Shown: piece after piece, positions 1 through 8,616 of the stretch | Layout of the letters: every line of letters starts with the position of its first letter | Numbering within the stretch: position 1 is the stretch's first letter | Assembly (NCBI RefSeq): GCF_042683665.1 | Contig: NZ_JBHUOO010000008.1 | DNA: 64,000 nt | Source: Leeuwenhoekiella polynyae | GTDB lineage: Bacteria; Bacteroidota; Bacteroidia; Flavobacteriales; Flavobacteriaceae | Strand: one strand, 5' to 3' | The notes under the pieces: model-generated | What the model saw: the letters and a program-made list of their open reading frames with translations, nothing else | Databases searched by the model: none | What the model was told of the DNA's origin: nothing | Translations under genes and position numbers: made by a program

Positions 1-104
1 GAGCTTTAAAGAACGAGTAACATTAATTTTATATATAATTGCAGTATCTTTTAAAGTGGCACTGTTTGACCGAAACAGCTGGCACCATTACTCCGAAATA
101 GCCA
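1..104. mobile_element. Probable terminus of an IS21-type insertion sequence
   Basis: Two imperfect direct repeats of about 23 bp lie at 56-79 and 79-102; each has the pattern TGGCAC, then CCGAAA, then AGC. Arrays of 20-odd-bp terminal repeats are typical of IS21-family ends. The TGG...CCA edge falls near 103-104, exactly where the adjoining OLD-family protein stops resembling its family. Only the terminal non-coding part is inside the window, so the transposase genes (istA/istB) would lie to the left. The family assignment rests on the end structure alone. Confidence 0.5.
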
Positions 105-1456
105 GGGATCAAATATTGTTCGGTATCACCTTCAACAACTAAGAATTTATCATAAAAAAGAAAGTCGCTATTTTTTACATTTAATGATGAATAAATTGAA
201 GTAATATCCTTACAATAGTTAATCTCAGTATATCCATCATTTTTTTGTTTGACACTATTTATCGTGTTCAAACTTGACTTATCAATAAAAATTGTAGAGT
301 GAGTGCTAATTATAGTTTGAACATTTCCTTCTGATAGCTTATTTAAAATATCAAAAAATTCTCTCTGAGCACCTGGATATAAATGTGTTTCAGGTTCGTC
401 AAAAGCCCATATAAATTTATTCAGACTGTCTTGACTAGTATCGGCCTTAGCCTTTATTAATGAAAACCATATTTGTCTTTTTAAGCCCTCTCCTTGATTT
501 TCCAAATGAATCGGACCATCACTATAAGTCTTAGTAACCATTATGTCTGAAATCTTTTCCTTTACATCAAAAAAAACTCTAGAACTTATCCCTTCAACAT
601 CCTTAGCAACTTTACTAATTATTTTACTTATTTCTCCAAATTTCTTATTTATTACAATTTCAGCCTCCTTTGCAGAGTCATTGGCTGTTTCTCGTACCGG
701 TTTTAAATGAGCATTTATTTCTTCTTGCATTATAGCATTCGCTGTAGATATGATTTCTTCTAAAGAACTATTCCAATCAAATAAGCTAAAAGAAGGAAAC
801 AATTCTTTGTCATTTTTAGAATAATTGTATTCTGTCCAAACTAATTCACATTCTAATGCAGCATAAATTGATCTTAACTTTTCAATATTTGAAAAACGGC
901 CTTTTCCATTTTCATTCTCAATATCGGTTGGTGAGATAGATTTTTCCTTAATTAACTTATTTAAGTTTGTTTGATTCTCATTCCATAATGAATATGACTC
1001 ATATTCCTTTGTTAGCAGGTAAGTTTGTGTATTACCGTTGTAAAACTCTTTAGCTAACCAAAATTCTTCATTATGGTTAGATTCAAAAGACCATTGTAAA
1101 TGATTTGAAAGATTTAATTCTTCAAAAAGAATTGCCTCCTCTTCTTGATATTTTAATTTTCCTAATATCAATGTTGACTCCTTTTTAAATGGAAATAATG
1201 GCAAATCTTTTCCTAGTAAAATATCTCTCACTTCTTCTTCAGATACTAAAGAGTTTGACAAATCGCTCTTATGGTTTCCCTCTCCATAAAAATTATATTT
1301 AGATCTAGGCGATAGTAATAAGTCTATTGCCTGCAAAACTGAAGATTTTCCTGAATCATTTAGGCCAATAAAAACATTAGGTATATCTTCAGAAAATCGG
1401 ATATCTAAACTTTTGCAGCTTCTATAATTAACTACTATAATATTTTCTAAAAACAT
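29..1456 (-). CDS. OLD-family ATPase/TOPRIM nuclease, 3' end truncated
   Basis: This is an AAA-type ATPase of the OLD (overcoming lysogenization defect) family, which couple an SMC-like ATPase to a C-terminal TOPRIM nuclease and often act in phage defence. Seen: Walker A GLNDSGKSS at residues 31-39, Walker B with FDEPETH near 350, the STHS switch motif just after, and the first TOPRIM motif VVEGDTEQ near 440. About 30 residues later the protein ends in an unrelated tail encoded by the IS-like sequence at 1-104, so most of the TOPRIM domain is missing and nuclease activity is probably lost. It follows the small gene at 1464-1685 by 7 bp, so the two were probably an operon. Low-GC codon use differs from the genes to the right, which suggests horizontal acquisition. 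A Gabija-like or other OLD system cannot be decided without the missing downstream partner. Confidence 0.8.
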   Translation of the reverse strand: MFLENIIVVNYRSCKSLDIRFSEDIPNVFIGLNDSGKSSVLQAIDLLLSPRSKYNFYGEGNHKSDLSNSLVSEEEVRDILLGKDLPLFPFKKESTLILGKLKYQEEEAILFEELNLSNHLQWSFESNHNEEFWLAKEFYNGNTQTYLLTKEYESYSLWNENQTNLNKLIKEKSISPTDIENENGKGRFSNIEKLRSIYAALECELVWTEYNYSKNDKELFPSFSLFDWNSSLEEIISTANAIMQEEINAHLKPVRETANDSAKEAEIVINKKFGEISKIISKVAKDVEGISSRVFFDVKEKISDIMVTKTYSDGPIHLENQGEGLKRQIWFSLIKAKADTSQDSLNKFIWAFDEPETHLYPGAQREFFDILNKLSEGNVQTIISTHSTIFIDKSSLNTINSVKQKNDGYTEINYCKDITSIYSSLNVKNSDFLFYDKFLVVEGDTEQYLIPGYFGVMVPAVSVKQCHFKRYCNYI

Positions 1457-1463
1457 AGATTAA

Positions 1464-1685
1464 TTATTTATCATACTTAAACTTAACGTATCTATTTATA
1501 TAACTGTTAAGACCTCTTCCGTTTTGGGCTAGTTTTTTCATAGCCTCTACATGATTTTGACCTGCTCTTGAGTAGCTATATCTATATGTTCTAATAGTTC
1601 CTGAAAACTTTACAACAATATGATCAGCTCCTATTTCAAATTCTGATACATTCGAATCTCCTCCTAAATTTCTATATCTTTTCAT
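1464..1685 (-). CDS. Small hypothetical protein upstream of the OLD ATPase
   Basis: A protein of 73 residues starting at the ATG at 1685; an in-frame TTG at 1715 would add ten residues but is less likely. The sequence has a beta-strand-rich N-terminal half and a conserved-looking tail with NGRGLNSYIN. It loosely recalls short KTSC-like proteins, but I do not claim that family. There is no signal peptide or membrane segment, so it is probably cytosolic. It sits 7 bp upstream of the OLD-family gene on the same strand and is likely co-transcribed with it, which makes it a candidate partner of that ATPase. The function is not recognised. Confidence 0.55.
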   Translation of the reverse strand: MKRYRNLGGDSNVSEFEIGADHIVVKFSGTIRTYRYSYSRAGQNHVEAMKKLAQNGRGLNSYINRYVKFKYDK

Positions 1686-1795
1686 AATAATTTTATAAGG
1701 AACTAAAACTACCAAAACCCCTCCACTAAAAAGTAAGGAATTCCATAATCCCCTGATTTAAAACTAAAAAAAGGGGAAAAACACCCCCTGTTTTG

Positions 1796-2431
1796 CTAAT
1801 CCAGCCTCCCCAAATAGGTAGAGTAGGCATAATCGGTTTCGGCAGCAGTGCTAAAGGTGGTATAGACCTCTAAAGGCTGTGTGCTTAAGGCTTCGGGGAG
1901 TTCGAGGGTGTGCGTTGCTGCCACCCGGGTGGCGCAAGCCTTGTAGAACACAAAGTCTTCGGTATCGGGAGCATACAGCAAGACGCTAAGCAGATCGCCG
2001 GCTTCGGCAAAAGGCTGTTGGGTGGTTCCCTGCCAGTGCAGCACCACCTGCTGTGCATCGCGCGCCTGCGACACCGGTATATATGCCCGTACCCGCCCCG
2101 TACTGATCAATACCTTCTCATAGGCGATGCGCAAAGCTTCCTGCTCGGTCTGGATCACCTGCTCCATATAATAACTGCGCACCGCATCCCGCGCATTGTC
2201 CTTCCCAAGGAAATCGGTATAACATTCCTTAAAAATGGGATAGAGCAACCCGGTGAAGTGTTTCATGAGCGCGAACTTGTTCCGGTTTTGTTGTTGTTTA
2301 GCACTTATAGGTTTCTTGCTGGGTGTGGGTTTGCTCCGTAAAATGGTTTTGCCGTTACTTTCTTTTACAAACACCACCGGCCCTACCGCTCCGCTTATCA
2401 TGCCGATTTGATTTTCAATAAACTGTCCCAT
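1796..2431 (-). CDS. DUF6266 family protein
   Basis: A 211-residue protein of the Bacteroidetes-specific DUF6266 family. I recognise the N-terminal MGQF..NQIGMISGAVGPVVFVKESNGK..LRSKP opening, the following QQQNRNKFALMKHF segment, and a C-terminal part rich in beta strands. There is no signal peptide. The function is unknown; the family is common in flavobacterial genomes, often in several copies. It is a single-gene unit: a small gene lies downstream at 1464-1685 after 110 bp, and an unusual inverted-repeat region lies upstream (2534-2594). Its GC content is clearly higher than that of the OLD operon next to it, which fits the idea that the OLD operon is the foreign element. Confidence 0.8.
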   Translation of the reverse strand: MGQFIENQIGMISGAVGPVVFVKESNGKTILRSKPTPSKKPISAKQQQNRNKFALMKHFTGLLYPIFKECYTDFLGKDNARDAVRSYYMEQVIQTEQEALRIAYEKVLISTGRVRAYIPVSQARDAQQVVLHWQGTTQQPFAEAGDLLSVLLYAPDTEDFVFYKACATRVAATHTLELPEALSTQPLEVYTTFSTAAETDYAYSTYLGRLD

Positions 2432-2533
2432 AGTTTCTGGTATTTAACTGGTTATCAACACTCTAAAGTACTTTTAATTCTTTTAACGTCCTAATATTCA
2501 AGGGGTTTTCTTCGGGGTTGATACATAGTTTGT

Positions 2534-2594
2534 CCATTGTTTCTCCATTCATCCTCCATAAACACTAGAGTTAAATGGTAAAACAATGGAGGAT
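2534..2594. promoter_or_regulatory. Overlapping inverted repeats upstream of the DUF6266 gene
   Basis: CCATTGTTT at 2534-2542 is the exact complement of AAACAATGG at 2581-2589, and ATCCTCCAT at 2551-2559 is the exact complement of ATGGAGGAT at 2586-2594. The two right arms share ATGG, so the full pairings exclude each other. The region is 103-163 bp upstream of the ATG at 2431. The symmetry is seen directly; a regulatory role for the DUF6266 gene is only inference. Confidence 0.4.
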
Positions 2595-2679
2595 CTATGG
2601 GTAATCTATGGTTAAAGTACGAGGGAGTTAAGGGGTATTCTCTTTTTTAAAAGGAGTTTCTTTGGGAATGCGTTTTTTT

Positions 2680-3470
2680 TATTTCACGAGAACTCGTATA
2701 TCTCCTAGCGTCGATTTTGATAGTATGTTCTTCTAATCATGTTCTGTTCATTTTCTTTACTCGCGTGATTTCTATTTTAACGGGAGCTCGTGAATCTCCT
2801 GTCGTCGATTTGCTTGAGAAACTCCTTCGTCTTTGAGCTTTTATACTTAACCTCAAGTAATGCATTCCTCTCCCTGCGGTCGTCGGATGCAGAAAAGAAA
2901 AGAGCCCCTCGCTTCGAAATTTTTCGCTCGATAATCGAGATTAAATTTTTAAGAACTGTCTTGAATCTTGGATTTAGTCTTGTGGTATAAGGCACTCGCT
3001 TTACAAAGCCGTTGTACGGTCGAAAACCGGCTTGTCAGCTCCGCGTCTTTATTGCAATTTTTCTAAGAGTAAATTTTACTTAAAATAAAGTAGTCCATTC
3101 CAAAGCCAACGCGCCACCTGGCTCATTCGCTAAAAAGGTTTACTAGACCTTTCCTTAACGCTCTGCCCTCACGCCTATTCTGAACCGAGGGAGAATAATT
3201 CGTTTAACCCTTCGGGTATGAATAAGTATAGTTTTATTCTTGTATCTACCTTCTACCGTCTCAAGTCTAAGAGAACGCCAGTACCGGCCTATCAGGAGGT
3301 TCTCGTTAAATTTGCAGGGAGCGTAGCGTAGCAGGCGGTTCTGTCTGAGGGCGGTGCGCCGCCCGAGTTAAGCGCATGCAGCGGAGGGAGCAAAAAATTT
3401 AGAGAAGCTCATGTAAGCCTAGTCCCGATAGCTATCGGGATTGGTTCTTTGGCATCAAGGCAAAAGAACA
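2680..3470 (+). repeat. Structured repeat unit R1 (array 1)
   Basis: First unit of array 1. It carries the family's outer stem (3286-3313 with 3395-3419), a GGGCGG/CCGCCC hairpin at 3349-3364, a palindromic CCCGATAGCTATCGGG near 3423-3438, and the closing GTTCTTT...AAAGAAC hairpin ending at 3470. The segment from about 2730 is nearly identical to unit R4 (5500-6232). It contains a 70-bp module at 3096-3169 that occurs inverted in units R7 and R8. The short ORFs at 2777-2995 simply follow this repeat sequence and recur in R4, so I do not call them genes. Confidence 0.85.
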
Positions 3471-3496
3471 GAAACACGCTTAGAAGTTAGATTTCT

Positions 3497-4100
3497 AATG
3501 AGGTGTTGATTGATCTCTTATCAGAGATTTGAGTAATGCCTAGTTCTAATTATGTTTGTTCATTTTCTTTGCTTCTCCAAAGAAAACGAACCAAAAGAAA
3601 AGAGCCCCTCGCTTAGGAATTTTTCGCCTTAGGCCGAAAACCGGCTTGTCAGCTCCGCGTCGCTACCGCTCCTGTCCTTCGGAGCTTCCTTCGCCTATTC
3701 TGAACCGAGGGAAGGACATTCGTTTAACCCTTTGGGTATGAATACGTATAGTTTTAATCTTCTGAATATTATATACAATCTAAATTCTAATAAAACGCCA
3801 GTAGTGGCCCATCAGGAGGTTCTCGTTAAATTTGAAACGCTTGCAGCGTAGGGAACGACTCCGGTAACTTCCGAAGATCGTATACCTGTAAGAGTATACT
3901 TAGGGCAGGCTTGATCCTGACGTTACTATGCTCTTACCCAGCCTTATCCCCGGGTGGAACACGGGTAAACCTCGGGTGAACCCCGGGTGAACCTTGAGTG
4001 AATGGTATTCTAAGATTGTTTTAAGGGATGTTAAAATTTGAGCCTGCGCGGCGGGGCTCATGTAAAGCATATCGTAAAGACACAGCTTTGGACGAACGAA
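3497..4100 (+). repeat. Structured repeat unit R2, decayed 3' half
   Basis: It starts with AATGAGGTGTTG and a hairpin with arms ATCTCT and AGAGAT, where most units have ATCTCC and GGAGAT: a compensated base-pair change. The left half matches R3 and R6. After 3830 the consensus breaks down: the inner segment is replaced by unrelated sequence with an 11-bp tandem repeat (3951-4005), and only a trace of the closing arm (GGCTCATGTAAAGC near 4055) remains. Confidence 0.75.
3951..4005. repeat. 11-bp tandem repeat, five copies
   Basis: Five consecutive 11-mers at 3951, 3962, 3973, 3984 and 3995 follow the pattern CGGGTGAACCT with one to five changes each; the last copy is the most diverged. The period is close to one DNA helical turn. 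It sits inside the decayed half of repeat unit R2. Function unknown. Confidence 0.85.
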
Positions 4101-4320
4101 AGCGTTTTGTGGTGTAAATATACTTTATTTGCAAATCCTTGTCAAGCAGCATTTTAAAAAAGTGTCTACACCTGATCAGCGTTATAAACACTACGACAGA
4201 TCCTACTGAAGGGGTTTCAGCATCGCATCAGGGTTGTAAATCTCTTGTTAGCCTTAAACCTACCGTCAAGCGCTTGCACTAACGAGAGTATTTGGAAAGC
4301 CTTTCTGTGGAGTCCACTCC
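4006..4320. other. Gene-free stretch between R2 and the LprI-like gene
   Basis: This stretch holds a trace of the R2 3' arm with a GAGCC/GGCTC hairpin around 4040-4060, then AT-rich sequence without repeats or convincing coding potential. It runs into the 3' end of the minus-strand LprI-like gene. I see no clear terminator. Confidence 0.5.
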
Positions 4321-4716
4321 TTACTTCATTTTTACCGATCCTGCACAGACATCGCCCTCTTCTATGCCTTGCAACCAGATCTTTAATTTATCAATCCGTT
4401 CCTGGGTCAGGCTTTTTAAGTACGTTGCGCTGCACATCGGTTGAACACTCCCATAATGATGATCCGCATAAGCCGGGTATTTCATGTCGAGTTCGGCATC
4501 CCGAAACTGAATCCAGAGGCGTTGGGTCTTCCGTAAGTTTTTAATGAACAAAGGGTCTTGCTTGTATTCCTTTAAAATCTGCTGGTAGACTTTATTGAGT
4601 TCGTCATCTACCTCCTGAAAAGACGCAGAAGCTGTCTTATTCATTTCACCCTGCGTTTGTGCAAAACCGCTTAGTGTAAAAGCGAATACGAGTAGGGTTA
4701 GTGCATTTTTTATCAT
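4321..4716 (-). CDS. LprI-family (DUF1311) secreted protein
   Basis: A 131-residue protein with a signal peptide (MIKNALTLLVFAFTLSGFAQ) followed by a DUF1311/LprI-type domain. The hallmarks seen are the LNKVYQQIL helix, the KTQRLWIQFRDAEL motif, and two cysteines (one in MCSATYL, one in the EGDVCAG tail) of the kind that pair in this family. Family members in other bacteria inhibit lysozymes, and many are unassigned periplasmic proteins; I infer a periplasmic location here. The gene is isolated: it lies between repeat units R2 and R3, with 200 bp upstream before R3, so it is transcribed alone. It may have arrived with, or be trapped within, the repeat array. Confidence 0.75.
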   Translation of the reverse strand: MIKNALTLLVFAFTLSGFAQTQGEMNKTASASFQEVDDELNKVYQQILKEYKQDPLFIKNLRKTQRLWIQFRDAELDMKYPAYADHHYGSVQPMCSATYLKSLTQERIDKLKIWLQGIEEGDVCAGSVKMK

Positions 4717-4921
4717 ACTGGTTTAATTTTTAAAGACGCAAAAGATCGGTCAATTCCGGCTATTTTTGAAGTAAACCGGAGACTCTTATCTTGCAAACGA
4801 CAGCTATTTAGTTGATCGCTTTACGTTACTAATTTGTATACATGTTTTTTAACGCGTTCCTTAATCTTTTGTTGCTTTTGTAAAGGGAAAAGAAGGGAAG
4901 ATGAATAGGGGTTATACCTTT

Positions 4922-5418
4922 TAATGATGTGTTGTTTGATCTCCTAACGGAGATTTGAGTAATACTTACTTTCATTAATGTTTCATTCATTTTCTTTGCT
5001 TCTCCAAAGAAAACGAACCAAAAGAAAAGAGCCCCTCGCTTAGGAATTTTTCGCCTTAGGGCGAAAACCGGCTTGTCAGCTCCGCGTCGCTATCGCTCCT
5101 GTCCTTCGGAGCTTCCTGCGCCTATTCTGAACCGAGGGAAGGACATTCGTTTAATCCTTCGGGTATGAATAGGTATAGTTTTAATCTTCTGAATATTATA
5201 TACAATCTAAATTCTAATAGAACGCCAGTACCGGCCTATCAGGAGGTTCTCGTTAAATTTGCAGGGAGCGTAGCGTCGCAGGCGGTTCTGTTTGAGGCCC
5301 GTGGCCGAGTTAAGCGCATGCAGCGCAGGGAGCAATAAATTTAGAGAAGCTCATGTAAGCCTTGATTTTCCTGCCTGCCGGGAGGTAGGTTGGTTCTTTG
5401 GCATCAAGGCAAAAGAAC
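4922..5418 (+). repeat. Structured repeat unit R3
   Basis: A good reference unit. 5' hairpin ATCTCC/GGAGAT at 4939-4954; TTTTCGCC/GGCGAAAA at 5048-5067; TGTCCTTC/GAAGGACA at 5100-5107 and 5138-5145; the outer stem; GGCC/GGCC at 5296-5306; and the closing hairpin ending at 5418. Length is about 500 bp. The left half is nearly identical to R2 and R6, the right half to R4. Confidence 0.85.
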
Positions 5419-5446
5419 AGGAAGATGAATAGCAGTTAGATCTTCT

Positions 5447-6232
5447 AATGAGGTGTTGTTTGATCTCCTAACGGAGATTTGAGTAAGATTTACTTCTAAT
5501 CATGTTTCATTCATTTTCTTTACTCGCGTGATTATTAGTTTACGGGAGCTCGTGAATCTCCTGTCGTCGATTTGCTTGAGAAACTCCTTCGTCTTTGAGC
5601 TTTTATACTTAACCTCAAGTAATGCATTCCTCTCCCTGCGGTCGTCGGATGCAGAAAAGAAAAGAGCCCCTCGCTTCGAAATTTTTCGCTCGATAATCGA
5701 GATTAAATTTGAAGAACTGTCTTGAATCCCGGATTTAGTCTTGTGGTATAGGGCACTCCCATTACAAAGCCGTTGTACGGTCGAAAACCGGCTTGTCAGC
5801 TCCGCGTCTTTATTCCAATTTTTCTAAGAGTAAATTTTACTTAAAATAAAGTAGTCCATTCCAAAGCCAACGCGCCACCTGGCTCATTCGCTAAAAAGGT
5901 CTACTAGACCTTTCCTTAACGCTCTGCCCTTACGCCTATTCTGAACCGAGGGAAGGGCATTCGTTTAACCCTTCGGGTATGGATACGTAGAGTTTTATTC
6001 TTGTATCTACCTTCTCCGTCTCAAGTCTAATAAAACGCCAGGAATGGCCTATCAGGAGGTTCTCGTAAAATTTGCAGGGAACATAGCGTAGCAGGCGGTT
6101 CTGTTTGAGGCCAACGGCCGAGTTAAGCGCATGCAGCGCAGGGAGCAATAAATTTAGAGAAGCTCATGTAAGCCTTGATCTTCCTGCCTGCCGGGAGGTA
6201 GGTTGGTTCTTTTGTATCAAGACAAAAGAACA
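5447..6232 (+). repeat. Structured repeat unit R4
   Basis: Nearly identical to R1 over most of its length. Its inner stem reads TGCCCTT/AAGGGCA (5925-5931 with 5953-5959), where R3 has TGTCCTTC/GAAGGACA. The 70-bp module lies at 5857-5930 with a perfect AAAGGTCT/AGACCTTT hairpin. GGCC/GGCC and the closing hairpin GTTCTTTTG/CAAAAGAAC complete the unit. Confidence 0.85.
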
Positions 6233-6258
6233 GAAACACGCTTAGAAGTTAGATTTCT

Positions 6259-6870
6259 AATGAGGTGTTGATTGATCTCTTATCAGAGATTTGAGTAATG
6301 CCTAGTTCTAATTATGTTTGTTCATTTTTTCCATTGATGAAAAAACGAACCAAAAAAATCTAGGCTTATTTTTACATCTTTGAAAACTACGCAAACGCCT
6401 TTGCCTGCGGATAGCAAACCGCTGCGCCTGTGCATTCCTCTCGTTGCACTCGTCGGATGCAAGCTCCGCTGCCCAACGCTGCGGCGCCCGCTTGTTTTAC
6501 TACAGATCTAAAAAGTAGGCCGTTCTATCATTCTATTGAAAATTCTCATCACCAAAGGTTTGTACAAGATCTCAAATTTTGAATGTATATGCTAAATGGC
6601 CTCAGTAGACTTTGGTTAAAACTATAGGTGAAAGGAGCGTCCATATTCTGGAGTAGAAGTAATACCGCTTAATAGAATACTAATTTTTAAATCTTTTTAA
6701 AATCGATCTAAGCTGTTAGCCTCCTTTCCAGAATATAGCTCGTGAGCTCCAGCGCCACAGGCTCGCTACTCATTAAAAACGTCTTCAAGACGTTTTCTTA
6801 ACATTCGTCCGTTTCCAAAGTCTACTGCAGCCTTGATTTTTTGGTTCTTTTGTATCAAGACAAAAGAACA
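6259..6870 (+). repeat. Structured repeat unit R5, divergent
   Basis: It shares the 5' module and the closing hairpin with the other units, but the middle is different. The outer stem is GGCCTCAGTAGACTTTGG at 6598-6615 against CCAAAGTCTACTGCAGCC at 6815-6832 (13 contiguous perfect pairs), at the same architectural position as the unrelated stem in R1, R3 and R4. Inside are TATTCTGG/CCAGAATA and AAAACGTCTT/AAGACGTTTT hairpins. Confidence 0.75.
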
Positions 6871-6898
6871 GGAAGATGAATAGCAGTTAGATCTTCTA

Positions 6899-7221
6899 AT
6901 GAGGTGTTATTTGATCTCCTAACGGAGATTTGAGTAAGACTCACTTCTAATCATGTTCTGTTCATTTTCTTTGCTTCTCCAAAGAAAACGAACCAAAAGA
7001 AAAGAGCCCCTCGCTTAGGAATTTTTCGCCTTAGGGCGAAAACCGGCTTGTCAGCTCCGCGTCGCTATCGCTCCTGTCCTTCGGAGCTTCCTGCGCCTAT
7101 TCTGAACCGAGGGAAGGACATTCGTTTAATCCTTCGGGTATGAATAGGTATAGTTTTAATCTTCTGAATATTATATACTATCTAAATTCTAATAGAACGC
7201 CAGTACCGGCCTATCAGGAGG
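6899..7221 (+). repeat. Structured repeat unit R6, 5' half only
   Basis: It matches R3 from the AATGAGG start to the CTATCAGGAGG in the outer stem's left arm, then stops at 7221. Six bases later lies the stop codon (7228-7230) of the convergent sulfatase gene. The right half of the unit is absent. Confidence 0.8.
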
Positions 7222-7227
7222 ATTCGG

Positions 7228-8616
7228 TTAAGGCATTTTCTCATACCACGCCAGTACTTGTTGCGTTAGCGCTGCGGTGCGTTCGGGTTGTTCGGCAGCA
7301 CGATTTGTGGTTTCAGAAGGGTCTTTGATGAGGTTATACAACTGCGGGCGGCTGCCGTCATAATCACAAAGCAGTTTCCAGTCCCCCACGCGCACGGCCA
7401 AATCCGGTAGGTTTTTAAAGCCGTAATAGTTTTTTCGATCCGGTGGTCTGCTGTAAAAAATAGGAGCTTGCCGGGATCGATTGGCTTTTCCTATGAGGGT
7501 TTCTATTAGGTTTTCACCGTCATAATTGACGTTTTCAGGTGCTTGGGCTCCTGTAAATGTTAACAAGGATGGCGTTAGGTCTATTGCTGAAAACACCGAT
7601 GCGGCATTGCGGGTTCCCTGTGCTTCTTCTTTGATAAAGCCAGGTCCCCAAACGACAAGCGACGAACGGATACCGCCTTCGAACAAATGGGTTTTATAGC
7701 CTTTTAAATGCGCCGCGCTTCCGGCACCCAATTCAGGACCGTTGTCTGAGCAGATCAGGATCAGGGTATTGTCGCGTAACTTCTCGTCTGCCTCAATATA
7801 CTCAAAGAGTTTACCCAATTGCTTATCCATCGCTTCCAACACCGCAAGGTAGAGTCCGCGTTTACCTTGCTCTTTAGCCACTCCATATGCTTCAAATGGA
7901 GGCCAGTACGGACTGTGCACATCGTCTGGCCAGACATTTACATAGAAGGGTATATCTGCTTTACTTTTCTCTCCAATAAACTGTATCGCTGCATCTACAA
8001 AACCGGTGGTGATCTCCGAGCGTTGCATCCAGGTAACCGGAGATCCCAGATTAACAGCATCTTCCCAAATGCGGCCTAGTTTCCCGGTCTCGTCTTTGGT
8101 AAGCGGAAGCAGTTTAGCTCCCATCCCTTCAAAATTGGTTAGCGATTCATCAAAACCGTAATCGGTAATTGGTGGCGCTTCCTTTACATCGCGTTGTCCG
8201 CCCATATGCCACTTACCAAAATGACCGGTAGTGTATCCGGCATCCTTCAGGCTGCGTGCAAGCATCGGTGCTTCCGGGTTTAGCCAGTTGGCCATACCCC
8301 GTTGTTCATTTACGCGTCTGTTATCTAAATACGAATCGATATTCCACCGTTGCGGATACGTCCCGGTGCTAATGGCTACCCGGGATGGAGAACAAATGGG
8401 CGAATTCACATAGAACTGCTCAAAACTGATTCCTTCTGAAGCGAGCCGATCGATATTGGGAGTGGCTGCATCGGTATTGCCGAAGGACGAAAAATCTCCC
8501 CAGCCCATATCGTCTATAAATACTAAAATAATGTTGGGTTTGGATACCGGTTCGGGTTGAGAACACGAACTAAAGAGACCCAGGCCCGTAAGTACGGACC
8601 ACAGTAAACGTTTCAT
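7228..8616 (-). CDS. Sulfatase (type I, formylglycine), lipoprotein
   Basis: A 462-residue alkaline-phosphatase-superfamily sulfatase that should hydrolyse sulfate esters, here probably on a sulfated glycan. A lipoprotein signal (LGLFSSC, Cys18) is followed by the metal-binding IDDMGWGD segment near residue 35. The formylglycine motif CSPSR with Cys75 is intact, as are the GKWHMGG motif and a downstream SDNGPE motif. The Cys type needs an anaerobic-SME/FGE-type maturase encoded elsewhere. The protein is probably anchored in the outer or inner membrane facing the periplasm or surface. Its 3' end abuts repeat unit R6, so the transcript would run into the antisense of the array. The substrate cannot be told from sequence; SMP-30, MocA and GH43-like genes nearby hint at a scattered glycan-catabolic set. 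Confidence 0.9.
   Translation of the reverse strand: MKRLLWSVLTGLGLFSSCSQPEPVSKPNIILVFIDDMGWGDFSSFGNTDAATPNIDRLASEGISFEQFYVNSPICSPSRVAISTGTYPQRWNIDSYLDNRRVNEQRGMANWLNPEAPMLARSLKDAGYTTGHFGKWHMGGQRDVKEAPPITDYGFDESLTNFEGMGAKLLPLTKDETGKLGRIWEDAVNLGSPVTWMQRSEITTGFVDAAIQFIGEKSKADIPFYVNVWPDDVHSPYWPPFEAYGVAKEQGKRGLYLAVLEAMDKQLGKLFEYIEADEKLRDNTLILICSDNGPELGAGSAAHLKGYKTHLFEGGIRSSLVVWGPGFIKEEAQGTRNAASVFSAIDLTPSLLTFTGAQAPENVNYDGENLIETLIGKANRSRQAPIFYSRPPDRKNYYGFKNLPDLAVRVGDWKLLCDYDGSRPQLYNLIKDPSETTNRAAEQPERTAALTQQVLAWYEKMP

Noticed and set aside
1910..2341. Plus-strand ORF of 143 codons opposite the DUF6266 gene
   Set aside because: A shadow of the recognised DUF6266 coding sequence with no family resemblance.
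2777..2995. Short ORFs on both strands here and at 5528-5725, translating to nearly identical peptides
   Set aside because: They lie in the nearly identical repeat units R1 and R4, have no start or ribosome-site support, and break off where the repeats diverge, so the identity comes from the DNA repeat.
3310..3340. Group II intron domain V-like GAGC...GGTTC pattern in repeat units
   Set aside because: Wrong length, no bulge and catalytic-triad pattern, and no reverse transcriptase ORF.
3240..3420. Resemblance to integron attC sites (GTTTAAC and GTTAAGC-like triplets and imperfect inverted repeats)
   Set aside because: The core motifs are short and degenerate, there is no integron integrase and no cassette ORFs between units, so an integron is not supported.
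2680..7221. CRISPR-like or satellite array
   Set aside because: Units are hundreds of bases, with variable and shuffled modules, not short repeats with regular unique spacers, and no cas genes are near.
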